Positions 23,978-34,369 of a DNA stretch of 64,000 nt are shown here, piece by piece. Origin of the DNA: Bradyrhizobium diazoefficiens. Lineage in GTDB: Bacteria > Pseudomonadota > Alphaproteobacteria > Rhizobiales > Xanthobacteraceae. The first letter of the stretch is position 1. Each line of letters begins with the position of its first letter. The notes beneath the pieces are model-generated. The model was given only the letters and a program-made list of their open reading frames with translations, was not told where the DNA came from and made no database searches. Position numbers and translations under genes: made by a program. The stretch lies in NCBI RefSeq assembly GCF_018131185.1, contig NZ_JAFCJE010000004.1:186001-250000 (forward strand), given 5' to 3'.

Positions 23978-25669
23978 TTAGCGCGGCACTGCCGATGCCG
24001 CGCCTGAGGCGGGCAGGGCAGCCGCCTCCGCCTCGGTCCGGCGATAAGGCTCGCCGGCCGCATCCAGAACGGGATAGGCGACCGAGCAGATGTGCGAGTG
24101 GATGCGTCTGAGGTCGCGCAGCACATCCAGATGCAGCGACGTCGTTTCGATGGTTTCGGGGCGGCCCTCGCGCAGGCGGTCGAGATGCCGCTCGACCGCG
24201 GCAAGCTCGGTGTTGCGTAGCGCGGTTTTCTCCACCAGCAGCTTGCGCGCCTCGTTGGCGTCGCCCGACATGAAGACGCCGAAGGCGATCCGCAGGGAGT
24301 CCATCGTACGCTTGTGGAAGGCGGCGAGCTCGTCCGCCCCTTCCGCCGAGAACTGGAAGCGCCGCTTGATCTTCTTGGTGGCGAGTTCGCTCAGGCTCTT
24401 GTCGATGATGTCGCCGATATGTTCGAGATTGATGGCGAAGGAGATGATCTCCATCGCGCGCCGTCCTTCGCTCTCGTCGAGGCTGCCCCGCATCAGCTTG
24501 GTCACGTAGAGCTTGATGGCCTCGTCGAGACCGTCGACGAGATTGTCCATCTTGGTGACCTGGTCAACCAGCGCACGGTCGCCCGTCATCATCGCCGCCA
24601 TCACCTTGCGCAGCATGACCTCGACGAGGTCGCCCATCCGCAAGGTCTCGCGCGAGGCGTCGGCGAGCGCCAGTGACGGTGTCTCCAGCGCGGTCTCGTC
24701 GAGATAGCGCGGGCGGGCCGGGTCAGCCTCCTGCACACGATCGGGCAAGAAGCGCGTCAACAGGCGCGACATGGTGTCGAGCAGGCCGATGAAGATGACG
24801 GCGGTGCCGACGTTGAAGGCGATGTGGAATGCCGCCGTCATCCTGGCGAGATCGGGCTGCCAGGCGTGCATGTGCTCGGCGATCGCGCCCAGGAAGGGCA
24901 GGACCAGCGCAATGCCGATCACGCGGTTGACGAGATTGCCGACCGGCAGGCGATAGCTCGCGGGATCGTCACGCCTGGCGCCCTCGAACACGGGATTGAT
25001 GGCACTGCCGAGATTGGCCCCGAGCACCAGCGCCAGCGCTGCATATGGAGTGATGAACTGCGAATAGGCCAGCGACATGATCAGCAGCACGCTGGCGACG
25101 CTCGAATGCACGGCCCAGGTGACGAGGGCCGCGATGACGATGCACAGGACTGGATCGCCCGTAATGGCCGACATCACGATCCGGACGCCCGGTGCGTTCT
25201 CCGCCGGCGCCAGCGTGTCGAGCAGGATGTGCAGCGAGAGCAGCATCAGGCCCAGGCCGATGCAGACGCGGCCGATGTCCTTGATCCGCGAGCGCGGGCC
25301 GGAGCGGAAGGCCACGAGGCCGAGCACGAACAGCACCGGCGCGACGGCTGCGATGTTGAACGACAGCACCTGCACGATCAGCGTCGTGCCGACATTGGCA
25401 CCGAGCATGATGGCGAGCGCGGCGGCGAGGCTCACGAGACCCTCGGCTGCGAACGAAGACGTGATCAAGGCTGTCGCCGTGCTGCTCTGGAGTAGCGCGG
25501 TGAGGCCGAGGCCGGCAGCGAAAGCACTCATGCGGTTGCTCAGCGCCTTGCCGAGCAGACGCCTGAGGTCGGGACCGAAGGCGCGCAAAATCCCGCTGTG
25601 GACCATGTGCAGGCCCCACAACAACAGCGCAACGCCGCCCATCAGATCGAGCAGAACCAACGTTCCCAT
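23978..25669 (-). CDS. Na/Pi cotransporter family protein with PhoU domain
   Basis: A 563-residue inner-membrane protein. Two inverted Na_Pi_cotrans repeats carry the paired QSSTAT-type signatures (LTALLQSSTATALITSSF; the second copy is WAVHSSVASVLLIMSLAY) and GANVGTT / GANLGSAINPV. The region from about residue 345 to the end is a soluble helical PhoU-like domain (MGDLVEVMLRKVMAAMMTGD; LEHIGDIIDKSLSELATKKI). Such proteins take up phosphate with sodium, and the PhoU part is thought to gate it. It is transcribed alone, convergent with the EamA gene. No pho box was found upstream. Confidence 0.9.
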   Translation of the reverse strand: MGTLVLLDLMGGVALLLWGLHMVHSGILRAFGPDLRRLLGKALSNRMSAFAAGLGLTALLQSSTATALITSSFAAEGLVSLAAALAIMLGANVGTTLIVQVLSFNIAAVAPVLFVLGLVAFRSGPRSRIKDIGRVCIGLGLMLLSLHILLDTLAPAENAPGVRIVMSAITGDPVLCIVIAALVTWAVHSSVASVLLIMSLAYSQFITPYAALALVLGANLGSAINPVFEGARRDDPASYRLPVGNLVNRVIGIALVLPFLGAIAEHMHAWQPDLARMTAAFHIAFNVGTAVIFIGLLDTMSRLLTRFLPDRVQEADPARPRYLDETALETPSLALADASRETLRMGDLVEVMLRKVMAAMMTGDRALVDQVTKMDNLVDGLDEAIKLYVTKLMRGSLDESEGRRAMEIISFAINLEHIGDIIDKSLSELATKKIKRRFQFSAEGADELAAFHKRTMDSLRIAFGVFMSGDANEARKLLVEKTALRNTELAAVERHLDRLREGRPETIETTSLHLDVLRDLRRIHSHICSVAYPVLDAAGEPYRRTEAEAAALPASGAASAVPR

Positions 25670-25823
25670 GCTCCGTGTCCGGATTGGAGTCGATTGGTGA
25701 GGCTAGCGCCAAATGCTTGAGCTTCAAACCCTTTGTTGGCGCATCGGCGTTAACGTTTGCGACACGGGCACGTTCCTAGGGGAGCGATGCCACATCCGTG
25801 GGCGCGGTGCTTCGCGCGCAGGC

Positions 25824-27008
25824 TCACATTGCCGCCTTGAGGGCAGCGAAGCCGCGATCGAGATCTGCCTTGAGATCGTCGACGCTTTCCAGTCCGATAT
25901 GCAGCCGCAGGGTAGGGCCGCCCGGCGACCACTTGGTCGCGGTGCGATAGCCATCGCAGTCGAAGGGAATCGCAAGGCTCTCGAAGCCGCCCCATGAAAA
26001 GCCCATGCCGAACAGCTTGAGTGTGTTGAGCATGGTGTCGACGGCCTTCTGCGGCGCCGGCTTCAGCACGATACTGAACAGGCCTGAAGCGCCGGTGAAG
26101 TCGCGCTTCCAGATGGCGTGACCGGGATCGGTCTCCAAGCCCGGATGCAGCACGCGTGCGACCTCGGGCCGGCCTGCGAGCCAGCGCGCCATGTCGAGCC
26201 CGGAGCGATGATGCTGCGCCAACCGGACCGACAGGGTGCGCAGGCCGCGCAGCGCGAGGAAAACATCGTCGGGACCGGCACAGACGCCGAGCAGGCGGAT
26301 GCCCTCGGCGACCATCGGCCAGGCCTTGGCATTGGCCGAGATGGTGCCGAACATGATGTCGGAATGGCCGCCGATATATTTGGTGGCCGCCTGCATGCTG
26401 ATGTCGACACCTTGGTCGAGCGAGCGGTGATAGAGCGGGGTTGCCCAGGTGTTGTCGTCGATGACGAGCGCATCGCGCGCATGCGCAACCTCGGCGATGG
26501 CGCGGATGTCGGGCATCTCGAACGATTGCGAGCCCGGCGCTTCCACCAGCACCGCGCGGGTGTTCGGCTTGAACAGTTTTTCAATGCCGGCACCTATCAT
26601 CGGGTCGAAATAGGTGGTTTCGACGCCATAGCGTGCGAGCATGCCGTTGCAGAAATTGCGTGACGGCCGATAGACGTTGTCGCAGACCAGGAGATGGTCC
26701 CCGGTCTTCAGCACCGAGAGCAGGGTGGTGGAGATCGCCGACAGCCCCGACGGGACGATGCCGACGCCGGCGCATTGCGGCCCCTCCAGCGCCATCAGCG
26801 TCTCCTGGAACGCCTTGGTGGTAGGGGAACCGTGGCGGCCATAGGTGAACTCGCCGCGATGGGCGTGAAGGTCCTCGGCGGTCGGGTAGAGCACGGTCGA
26901 GCCGTGAAAGACCGGCGGATTGACGAACCCCTTCTGCGCCTTGGTGTCGCGGCCGGAGGTGACCAGCCGGGTCTCGGCGTGCTGCTCTTGAGGGTGCGAG
27001 GAATCCAT
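25824..27008 (-). CDS. metC: Cystathionine beta-lyase
   Basis: A 394-residue cytosolic PLP enzyme that splits cystathionine to homocysteine, ammonia and pyruvate in methionine synthesis. Trans-sulfuration family features are all present. These are phosphate-binding TYGRHGSPTTKAFQETLMAL, the cofactor-stacking region DNVYRPSRNFCNGML, Asp in VIDDNTWATPLYHRSLDQGV and Schiff-base Lys210 in SMQAATKYIGGHSD. FSWGGFESLAI is typical of proteobacterial MetC rather than gamma-synthases. The start at 27008 is chosen because the 39 residues upstream are unrelated to the family. It is monocistronic; I looked for a SAM-II-like leader on its 5' side and did not see one. Confidence 0.9.
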   Translation of the reverse strand: MDSSHPQEQHAETRLVTSGRDTKAQKGFVNPPVFHGSTVLYPTAEDLHAHRGEFTYGRHGSPTTKAFQETLMALEGPQCAGVGIVPSGLSAISTTLLSVLKTGDHLLVCDNVYRPSRNFCNGMLARYGVETTYFDPMIGAGIEKLFKPNTRAVLVEAPGSQSFEMPDIRAIAEVAHARDALVIDDNTWATPLYHRSLDQGVDISMQAATKYIGGHSDIMFGTISANAKAWPMVAEGIRLLGVCAGPDDVFLALRGLRTLSVRLAQHHRSGLDMARWLAGRPEVARVLHPGLETDPGHAIWKRDFTGASGLFSIVLKPAPQKAVDTMLNTLKLFGMGFSWGGFESLAIPFDCDGYRTATKWSPGGPTLRLHIGLESVDDLKADLDRGFAALKAAM

Positions 27009-27405
27009 GCGTCTGCTTTCAAAACCGCGTTTCCGCTCGGGCTTGGCGCCTGATGGGCCGGCCGAAAGGCCGCTGTCGTTAATAACAGAACACAGAAGAG
27101 TCCCGTCAACCCCTTGACCCGGCACGCCAGCCGCTCTCCAATGCGCAGGTGCTATTCAGTCGCCGCATGTTGAGGGGCCTGCCGCGACCTTCGATCCATC
27201 GCCTGACCGGACTTTGCGTCACAGCCATCAGGGCGGGCGCCTGCGGCGGGGATTAAGGTGTTGGCCTCCCGGGATCGGCGGGTGTTCGGCAAGTTTTCCA
27301 GCATGACTCTTGCAAGGGCTGGTCTTGATACGCCTGGCCCCGGCAGGGATGATCCTGAGACAACGTTCCTTGATCCTTGATACGACTTTGAAAGGCCCAA
27401 AGCCC

Positions 27406-28422
27406 ATGAAACGCGTAACCCTGGCTCTCACCCTTGCTCTCGCCGCCGGTCTGACCGCCCAATCCGCCGGCGCCCAAACGCTCAAGACCATCAAGGATCG
27501 GGGCATGTTGTCCTGCGGCGTCAGCCAGGGCCTGCCGGGATTCTCCTCGCCCGACGACAAGGGCAACTGGACCGGCCTCGACGTCGATGTTTGCCGTGCC
27601 ATCGCCGGGGCGATCTTCAACGACCCGAGCAAGGTCAAATATGTGCCGCTGTCCGCCAAGGACCGCTTCACCGCGCTGCAATCCGGCGAAATCGACCTGC
27701 TCTCGCGCAACACCACCTGGACCATCTCGCGTGACACCTCACTCGGCGCCAACTTCACGGGCGTGACCTATTATGACGGGCAGGGCTTCATGGTGAAGAA
27801 GTCGCTCAAGGTGAATTCGGCGCTCGAGCTCAACAGCGCTTCGGTCTGCGTGCAGACCGGCACCACCACGGAGCAGAATCTCGCCGACTACTTCAAGGCC
27901 AACAACATGAAGTACGAGGTGATCGCGTTCGGCACCAACGACGAAACGGTCAAGGCCTATGAAGCCGGGCGCTGCGACGTCTTCACTACCGACCAGTCGG
28001 GCCTCTACGCCAACCGGCTGAAGCTCGCCAATCCCAACGACCACATGGTGCTCCCCGAGATCATCTCGAAGGAACCGCTCGGCCCGATGGTGCGCCACGG
28101 CGACGACCAGTGGTTCGACATCGTGAAGTGGACGCTGTTCGCGATGATCACCGCCGAGGAGCTCGGCGTAAGCTCGAAGAACGTCGACGAGAAAGCGAAG
28201 CTGGAAAACCCCGAAATGAAGCGCGTGCTCGGCAGCGACGGCAATTTCGGCGAACAGCTCGGCCTGACCAAGGACTGGGTGGTGCGGATCGTGAAAGCGG
28301 TCGGCAATTACGGCGAGGTGTTCGATCGCAATGTCGGCGCGGGCTCGCCGCTCGCCATCAATCGCGGTCTCAACAATCTCTGGAACAAGGGCGGTCTCCA
28401 GTACGCGCCGCCGATCCGCTGA
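27406..28422 (+). CDS. aapJ: General L-amino-acid ABC transporter substrate-binding protein
   Basis: A 338-residue periplasmic receptor of the Aap broad-range L-amino-acid importer. The signal peptide is MKRVTLALTLALAAGLTAQS..AQT. The mature part begins LKTIKDRGMLSCGVSQGLPG, followed by LDVDVCRAIAGAIFNDPSKV and LLSRNTTWTISRDT, all typical of AapJ/YhdW. It is the first gene of aapJQMP in the canonical order, with 25 bases to aapQ. In rhizobia the Aap system takes up and exchanges amino acids in bacteroids and is controlled by nitrogen status, though I see no certain NtrC site upstream here. Confidence 0.94.
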   Translation: MKRVTLALTLALAAGLTAQSAGAQTLKTIKDRGMLSCGVSQGLPGFSSPDDKGNWTGLDVDVCRAIAGAIFNDPSKVKYVPLSAKDRFTALQSGEIDLLSRNTTWTISRDTSLGANFTGVTYYDGQGFMVKKSLKVNSALELNSASVCVQTGTTTEQNLADYFKANNMKYEVIAFGTNDETVKAYEAGRCDVFTTDQSGLYANRLKLANPNDHMVLPEIISKEPLGPMVRHGDDQWFDIVKWTLFAMITAEELGVSSKNVDEKAKLENPEMKRVLGSDGNFGEQLGLTKDWVVRIVKAVGNYGEVFDRNVGAGSPLAINRGLNNLWNKGGLQYAPPIR

Positions 28423-28447
28423 TCGCTCCTCATCCCGTGGCAGCGGC

Positions 28448-29653
28448 ATGAGCTCCGGAGCCCGAAAACCGCCGCGCCAGATCGCGCTGAAGATCAGGCG
28501 CATTCTGGGCGGCAAGGCAGGCTGGAACGGCGTCGCCGTCCAGTTTGCCTTCGCGGCGATCCTGGGCTGGATCGGCTACGAGATCGTCTCCAACGCCCGC
28601 GCCAATCTCGAGAACCAGCACATCGCCGCCGGCTTCGGCTTCCTCAGGAACAATGCCGGCTTCGACGTCAATCAGACGCTGATCTCCTATACCGGCTCGG
28701 ACACGTTCCTGCGCGTCTTCGTGGTCGGTCTGCTCAACACGCTCGTGGTCTCGGCGGTGGGCATCGTCTTCGCCACGTTGATCGGCTTCATCGTCGCGCT
28801 CTGCCGGCTGTCGCCCAATTGGCTGTTGGCGCGCGTCGGCGAGATCTATGTCGAGATCATCCGCAACCTGCCGCTGCTGTTCCAGATCCTGTTCTGGTAC
28901 CTCGCGGTGCTCGCGGCCTTGCCCAATCCGCGGCAGAGCATTTCACTGTTCGGCGTTGCCTTCATCAGCAATCGCGGCCTCGTCATTCCCAGCCCGATCG
29001 GCCAGGGCGGCCTCGAGCCGTTCATGGGGATGCTGGCGCTCGGCATCGTCGGGGCACTGGCCTTACGCTTCTATGCCCGTCGCGCGCTGTTTCAGCGCGG
29101 GCAGGTGATCCGGATCTGGCCTTATGTCTTGGGTCTGCTGTTTGGTCTGCCGCTCGCCACGGTGCTGGTATCAGGTTTGCCATTCACCTTCGAGCTGCCG
29201 CAACTGAAGGGTTTCAATTTCGCCGGTGGCTCTCGCATCATCCCGGAGTTCGTGGCGCTGACGCTGGCGCTGGCGACCTATACGGCCGCCTTCATCGCCG
29301 AGATCGTGCGCGCCGGCATCCTGTCCGTCCACAAGGGGCAGATGGAGGCGGGGGCCTCGCTGGGCCTCAGCCGCGGCACCACGCTCCGGCTGATCGTCGT
29401 GCCGCAGGCCATGCGCGTCATCGTGCCGCCGCTGACCAACCAGTACCTCAATCTCACCAAGAACTCGTCGCTGGCGGTCGCGATCGGCTATCCTGACCTC
29501 GTCTCCGTGTTCGCCGGCACGTCGCTGAGCCAGACCGGGCAGGCGATCGAGATCATCGCCATGACGATGGGCATCTATCTCCTGATCTCACTGCTCACCA
29601 GCGCTGTCATGAGCGTCTATGGATGGCGCGTCAGCCGGAGTCTGGGCGCATGA
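28448..29653 (+). CDS. aapQ: General L-amino-acid ABC transporter permease
   Basis: A 401-residue inner-membrane permease of the HisMQ family. It has the enlarged N-terminal region typical of AapQ and the EAA loop near the C-terminus (GQMEAGASLGLSRGTTLRLI). The repeat TLVVSAVGIVFATLIGFIVA and EIYVEIIRNLPLLFQILFWY mark the conserved transmembrane core. ATG 28448 is preferred because the frame upstream overlaps the aapJ 3' end out of frame. Its stop overlaps the aapM start (ATGA), so the two permeases are translationally coupled and form the heterodimer. Confidence 0.94.
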   Translation: MSSGARKPPRQIALKIRRILGGKAGWNGVAVQFAFAAILGWIGYEIVSNARANLENQHIAAGFGFLRNNAGFDVNQTLISYTGSDTFLRVFVVGLLNTLVVSAVGIVFATLIGFIVALCRLSPNWLLARVGEIYVEIIRNLPLLFQILFWYLAVLAALPNPRQSISLFGVAFISNRGLVIPSPIGQGGLEPFMGMLALGIVGALALRFYARRALFQRGQVIRIWPYVLGLLFGLPLATVLVSGLPFTFELPQLKGFNFAGGSRIIPEFVALTLALATYTAAFIAEIVRAGILSVHKGQMEAGASLGLSRGTTLRLIVVPQAMRVIVPPLTNQYLNLTKNSSLAVAIGYPDLVSVFAGTSLSQTGQAIEIIAMTMGIYLLISLLTSAVMSVYGWRVSRSLGA

Positions 29654-31170
29654 GTGATATCGCCTCGAGCAGCTTCGTCCGCCAGGACCTCCTCGCCGAG
29701 CGTCCGGCGCCGGTGAAGACCACGGGCTTCGTCGGGCTGATGCGGACGCGCCTGTTCAACTCGCCGACCAACATCCTGCTCACGATCGTGGGCGCCCTGC
29801 TGCTGTGGTTCACCATCGTTCCCTCCGTCAGGTTCCTGATGGTGGATGCGGTGTGGAGTGGCAAGGACCGCACGGCATGCCTCACGGAGAACGCCGGCTT
29901 TGTGGTCGGCGCCTGCTGGCCCTACATCCAGGCCAAGCTGCCGCAATTGATCTACGGTTTCTATCCCGAGGCCGAGCGCTGGCGGGTCAATCTCTCGTTC
30001 ATCCTGGCTGCGGTTCTGCTGGTACCGCTGCTCGTGCCGCGCCTGCCGGCGAAGGGGCTGAATGCCAGCCTGTTCTTCATCGCGTTTCCGGTGGTCGCGT
30101 TCTTCCTGCTGCACGGCGGCGGCATCAAGGGCTTCGGCCTGAGCTGGACGGCCGACCTGCTGCAGCTGTTCGACGAGAGTATCGTCAACGCCGGACAGGC
30201 TCTCCTCAATCTCAGCAAGACCTCGGCCATCGCACCGCTCTTCTGGATCCTCGGCAATTTCATCGTGCTGGTCGGCACGGTGATCTATTGGCTGATCTTT
30301 CCGTTGACCCTGCTGCGTGACCAGCTCCAGGCAACGGGCCAATCGGTCTGGACTGATTTCACCATCACGGCCGCGGTCGTCTCGCTGATCGCCTTCGTTC
30401 TCGGCGGCGGCATTCGCACCGGATGGCGCGCGCTCGGATCGAGCGTCGCCACCTTCATCGCCATCGCCGCCGTCATCAAGTTGATGGGGCTCGATCACGG
30501 CGGATTGCCCATTGTGGCAACAAATCTGTGGGGCGGCCTGCTGGTGACGCTGGTGGTCTCCGTCACCGGCATCGTCACCTCGCTGCCGATCGGCATCGCG
30601 CTGGCGCTGGGCCGTCGCTCCACCATTCCGCTGATCCGGATCTTCTCGATCGCCTTCATCGAATTCTGGCGCGGCGTGCCGCTGATCACCGTGCTGTTCT
30701 TCGCCACCTACATGCTGCCGCTGTTCCTGCCGGGCAATTTCACCGTCGACGGTCTCGTCCGCGCGTTGATCGGCATTTCGCTGTTCACGGGCGCCTACCA
30801 GGCTGAGAACGTCCGCGGCGGGCTCGCCGCGATCCCGCGCGGGCAGGGCGAGGCGGCCGCAGCCCTGGGACTGTCCTGGTGGAAGACGACCTCGCTGATC
30901 GTGCTGCCGCAGGCGCTGCGTCACGTCATTCCGAACCTCGTCAACAGCTTCATCTCGCTGTTCAAGGACACTTCGCTGGTCTCGATCGTGGCGCTGTTCG
31001 ACCTGTTGGGCTCGTTGCGGGCTTCGTTCTCGGATCCAAAATGGTCGACGCCTTCGACCGCGTTCACCGGCTTCGCCTTCGCGGGGATCATCTACTTCAT
31101 CTTCTGCTTTGGAATGTCGCGCTATTCGCTGTTCGTCGAGCATCGTCTCAATGCCCACCGCCGCAACTGA
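29650..31170 (+). CDS. aapM: General L-amino-acid ABC transporter permease
   Basis: A 506-residue partner of AapQ. AapM proteins are unusually long because of extra helices before the HisM-like core, and that is seen here. The core starts near residue 300 ([20 protein letters not shown]), with [20 protein letters not shown], the EAA loop ([20 protein letters not shown]) and [20 protein letters not shown]. The N-terminal stretch [20 protein letters not shown] is cytoplasmic. It overlaps aapQ by four bases and is followed by aapP after 11 bases. Confidence 0.94.
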   Translation: MSDIASSSFVRQDLLAERPAPVKTTGFVGLMRTRLFNSPTNILLTIVGALLLWFTIVPSVRFLMVDAVWSGKDRTACLTENAGFVVGACWPYIQAKLPQLIYGFYPEAERWRVNLSFILAAVLLVPLLVPRLPAKGLNASLFFIAFPVVAFFLLHGGGIKGFGLSWTADLLQLFDESIVNAGQALLNLSKTSAIAPLFWILGNFIVLVGTVIYWLIFPLTLLRDQLQATGQSVWTDFTITAAVVSLIAFVLGGGIRTGWRALGSSVATFIAIAAVIKLMGLDHGGLPIVATNLWGGLLVTLVVSVTGIVTSLPIGIALALGRRSTIPLIRIFSIAFIEFWRGVPLITVLFFATYMLPLFLPGNFTVDGLVRALIGISLFTGAYQAENVRGGLAAIPRGQGEAAAALGLSWWKTTSLIVLPQALRHVIPNLVNSFISLFKDTSLVSIVALFDLLGSLRASFSDPKWSTPSTAFTGFAFAGIIYFIFCFGMSRYSLFVEHRLNAHRRN

Positions 31171-31181
31171 TCGAGCCCATC

Positions 31182-31919
31182 ATGTCTGACCCCATCGTCA
31201 GGATTTCCGGCCTCAACAAATGGTACGGCGATTTTCACGTGCTGCGCGACATCGACCTCGCTGTCGAGAAGGGCGAGCGCATCGTGATCTGCGGGCCCTC
31301 TGGCTCCGGCAAGTCGACGCTGATCCGCTGCATCAACGCGCTCGAGGAGTTCCAGGAGGGCGAGATCGTCGTGGACGGGATCGAGCTCGGGCCCAACCTC
31401 AAGCACGTCGACGCCGTGCGCCGCGAAGTCGGCATGGTGTTCCAGAGCTTCAATCTATTCCCGCACCTGACCGTGCTGGACAATTGCACGCTGGCGCCGA
31501 TCTGGGTGCGTAACATTCCGAAGAAGGACGCCGAGGAGACCGCGATGAAGTTCCTGGAGCGGGTCAAGATCCCGCACCAGGCCAACAAGTTTCCGGGGCA
31601 GATGTCCGGCGGCCAGCAGCAGCGCGTCGCGATCGCGCGGGCCTTGACGATGAACCCGAAGGTCATGCTGTTCGACGAGCCCACATCGGCACTCGACCCC
31701 GAGATGGTCAAGGAGGTGCTGGATACCATGGTGGACCTCGCCGGAGAGGGCATGACCATGCTGGTCGTCACCCACGAAATGGGCTTTGCCCGTGAGGTCG
31801 CCAATCGCGTGGTGTTCATGGACGCCGGGCAGATCATCGAGGCCAACACCCCGAACGAGTTCTTTGCTGCGCCTCGGCACGCCCGCACAAAACTGTTCCT
31901 GAGCCAGATTTTGCGGTGA
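31182..31919 (+). CDS. aapP: General L-amino-acid ABC transporter ATP-binding protein
   Basis: A 245-residue ATPase energising the Aap importer. It has Walker [11 protein letters not shown], a Q-loop in [16 protein letters not shown], signature [15 protein letters not shown], Walker [15 protein letters not shown] and switch His in [16 protein letters not shown]. The length is standard for polar amino-acid ATPases. Last gene of the operon; about 100 bases separate it from the glycosyltransferase array, which has its own leaders. Confidence 0.95.
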   Translation: MSDPIVRISGLNKWYGDFHVLRDIDLAVEKGERIVICGPSGSGKSTLIRCINALEEFQEGEIVVDGIELGPNLKHVDAVRREVGMVFQSFNLFPHLTVLDNCTLAPIWVRNIPKKDAEETAMKFLERVKIPHQANKFPGQMSGGQQQRVAIARALTMNPKVMLFDEPTSALDPEMVKEVLDTMVDLAGEGMTMLVVTHEMGFAREVANRVVFMDAGQIIEANTPNEFFAAPRHARTKLFLSQILR

Positions 31920-32021
31920 CCGCCCGCAACCCGGTGGCCTCGCCGGTCTGACCGGACCGCCAGCTTGGCACCATCCGAATCAGCTTTGCGTCTTTTCGGC
32001 CCATCCTCCGGAGGAGAGACC

Positions 32022-34259
32022 TTGCAGAGCAGTGTCGGCGCGCGCGCCTACCAGAATGCACGACTAGCGAAGAAATTGAGGAAGCAGGCGGACGCCGTCC
32101 TGTCTTTCGCGATCGAAGCGCTCGGGCAGGGCAGATTTGCGGAGGCCGAGACGCTCTGCCGCGAGATCTTGAATGAGGTTCCGGATCATTTCCATGCCAC
32201 GCACCTGCTCGGCCTGCGCGCCTATGAGTGCGGCCGGCTCGAGGAGGCACAACAGCTGTTCGAGCGCGCGATTGCGCTCGATCCGCGCTCGCCTGACGCC
32301 CACGGCAATCTCGGGGCCGTGTATTTCGATCTGCAGAAATTCCAGGACGCCCGCGCATGCCAGGAGAAGGCCATTGCGCTGAAGCCGAATTGTCCGATCA
32401 CCCTGACCAATCTCGGCAATACGCTGCTGAACGTCGGTCTCGGCGAGCAGGCGATCGGGCTGCACGAACGCGCGATCAGGTTGCGACCGGACTATGCCGA
32501 CGCATTCTGCAATCGTGGCATGGCGGAGCTGATGATCGGCCGGTTCGCGCCCGCCAAGGAGAGTTTCGATCGCGCCCTCCTGTTTCAGCCGCGGCACGCC
32601 GAAGCGCTGGCCGGCAAGGGCATGGTGTGTATCGAGCTCCGGCACTATTCGGAGGCTGAAGCCGCCCTCGCAGCGGGCCTCGCGATCAAGCCGGGTTCAC
32701 CGAGGATCCTGGCGCAGCGCGGCCGGCTCAATTTCGATCTGTACCGGCTGGAGCAGGCGGCCGTGGACTTCGATGCGGCGCTGGTGCAAGCGCCTCGGCT
32801 CGAGCTTGCGTTGCGCGGGAAAGCGCAAGTTAATCTTCTGTTGGGGAACACGACCCAGGCGATTGCCGCCGTCAAGACCCTGCTCGAGGACAATCCGCGG
32901 TCCGATTACGCGATCGTGCTGCTCGGCGCCTGCTATGCGAACCAGGGAGACGTCGCGACGGCGCTCGCGCATCTCGACGCGGCGCTCGAGATCTCGCCGG
33001 ATTATGCCGATGCCATCGCACGCAAGATCTTCATCCTGGATTATCTGCCGGAGGCCGGTTTCGCGGTCCAGCAGGCCGCGCGAAAATCCTGGTGGGATGC
33101 GATCGGTGCCCGACTGCCGCAACGGACATTGCCGCCCCGGCAGCTCAATCCGGACAGGCGAATCGTGGTCGGCTATGTCGCGTCGGAGTTCAGGAACCAT
33201 TCGGCAGCGTTCGCCCTGCTACCGGTGCTGCGCCATCATGATCGCACGAGGTTCGAGATCGTCTGCTATTCCTGCTGGCCGTTGCAGGACGAGATCACCG
33301 AAAGATTCAAGCCTCTCGCCGACGTCTGGGTCGACGCCGCGCAGCTTTCGGACGACGAACTGGCCGATCGGATCCAGGCCGACAAGATCGATATTCTGAT
33401 CGACGTGTCGGGGCACACGGCAGTCAACAGGCTCCCTGTCTTCGCCCGGAAGCCAGCCCCGATCCAGGTCACGGGCTTTGGGCACGCCACGGGGACCGGC
33501 CTTCGGACCATGGACTACGTGCTCGCGGATCCGATCTTCATTCCGCAATCGGAGCGCCATCTGCTGGCCGAAAAGGTTCATGATCTGCCGTGCCTGATCA
33601 CGATCGATCCGATCCTGGATGTGCCGCCTTCGGAGCTTCCCATGCTCCGGAACGGCCATGTGACCTTCGGCGTGTTCCACCGCATCTACAAGATATCGGA
33701 TGAGGCAATCCGGGTGTGGTCGAAAGTGATGCGTGAGGTCGCGGGCTCGAAGATCGTCGTCAAGCATGGGCTGCTCGACGATCCCTTGCTGCGCGACGGC
33801 CTGATCGCACGGTTCCTGGCCCAGGGCATTGCCGAAGAGAATATCACCTGCCTCGGCTCGACCTCGCGCCACGAGCATCTGCTGGCCTTTGCGAAAGTCG
33901 ACATATCCCTCGATACCTTCCCGCAAAATGGGGGCATCAGCACCTGGGAATCCCTCTATGCCGGGGTTCCGGTCGTCGCCAAGCTCGGCAACGGCGCCTC
34001 GTCGCGCGCCGGCGGCTCCATCGTGGCGGCCGTCGGCCTCGGCGAGTGGGTCGCCGACGATGATGAGGGGTATGCCGCGATCGCACGCAAATACGCGGCG
34101 CAGCCCGCCCATCTGGCGAAGTTGCGCGCCGGTCTGCCAGCTCGGATCGCAGCCTCGCCTGCCGGCAACGTCGAACTCTACACGCGTGAGGTCGAAGCGG
34201 CCTATCGCCGGTTCTGGCACGATCATTGTGCCGCCGCGGCAGGCGGCGAGGTGGCGTAG
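32022..34259 (+). CDS. TPR/O-GlcNAc-transferase-like (GT41, SPINDLY-type) protein, copy 1
   Basis: A 745-residue cytosolic protein. The N-terminal ~370 residues are about ten TPR units (RFAEAETLCREILNEVPDHF; GRLEEAQQLFERAIALDPRS). The C-terminal half is a GT41 domain, beginning near RIVVGYVASEFRNHSAAFAL. Landmarks are DKIDILIDVSGHTAVNRLPV, RKPAPIQVTGFGHATGTGL and the nucleotide-site block ISLDTFPQNGGISTWESLYA. Eukaryotic OGT and SPY put GlcNAc or fucose on Ser/Thr; bacterial targets are mostly unknown. The TTG start at 32022 is supported by both downstream copies starting at the same place, and by GGAGGAGAG six bases upstream. First of three tandem paralogues. Confidence 0.88.
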   Translation: MQSSVGARAYQNARLAKKLRKQADAVLSFAIEALGQGRFAEAETLCREILNEVPDHFHATHLLGLRAYECGRLEEAQQLFERAIALDPRSPDAHGNLGAVYFDLQKFQDARACQEKAIALKPNCPITLTNLGNTLLNVGLGEQAIGLHERAIRLRPDYADAFCNRGMAELMIGRFAPAKESFDRALLFQPRHAEALAGKGMVCIELRHYSEAEAALAAGLAIKPGSPRILAQRGRLNFDLYRLEQAAVDFDAALVQAPRLELALRGKAQVNLLLGNTTQAIAAVKTLLEDNPRSDYAIVLLGACYANQGDVATALAHLDAALEISPDYADAIARKIFILDYLPEAGFAVQQAARKSWWDAIGARLPQRTLPPRQLNPDRRIVVGYVASEFRNHSAAFALLPVLRHHDRTRFEIVCYSCWPLQDEITERFKPLADVWVDAAQLSDDELADRIQADKIDILIDVSGHTAVNRLPVFARKPAPIQVTGFGHATGTGLRTMDYVLADPIFIPQSERHLLAEKVHDLPCLITIDPILDVPPSELPMLRNGHVTFGVFHRIYKISDEAIRVWSKVMREVAGSKIVVKHGLLDDPLLRDGLIARFLAQGIAEENITCLGSTSRHEHLLAFAKVDISLDTFPQNGGISTWESLYAGVPVVAKLGNGASSRAGGSIVAAVGLGEWVADDDEGYAAIARKYAAQPAHLAKLRAGLPARIAASPAGNVELYTREVEAAYRRFWHDHCAAAAGGEVA

Positions 34260-34271
34260 GCAGGTCCGGGG

Positions 34272-34291
34272 CCCCCGGGAGATCCCGGGGG
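34272..34291 (+). terminator. GC hairpin between glycosyltransferase copies 1 and 2
   Basis: CCCCCGGG, loop AGAT, CCCGGGGG, placed 12 bases after the first paralogue's stop. No T-run, so it may act as an mRNA-stabilising or Rho-related structure rather than an intrinsic terminator. Confidence 0.4.
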
Positions 34292-34369
34292 TGATGCTGG
34301 TCCGGTGACCGGCCGGCCGGGCGCGCGAATCAGCTAGACTCTGCCCAGGGCATCCTCCGGAGAGACAGC

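Noticed and set aside
27009..27160. Possible SAM-II riboswitch upstream of metC
   Set aside because: I looked for the conserved stem-pseudoknot and did not find a convincing match; a covariance-model search would decide.
31966..31995. TGGCAC...TTTGC as a sigma-54 promoter before the first glycosyltransferase gene
   Set aside because: The GG-to-GC spacing is wrong for a -24/-12 element, and the other two paralogue leaders lack it.
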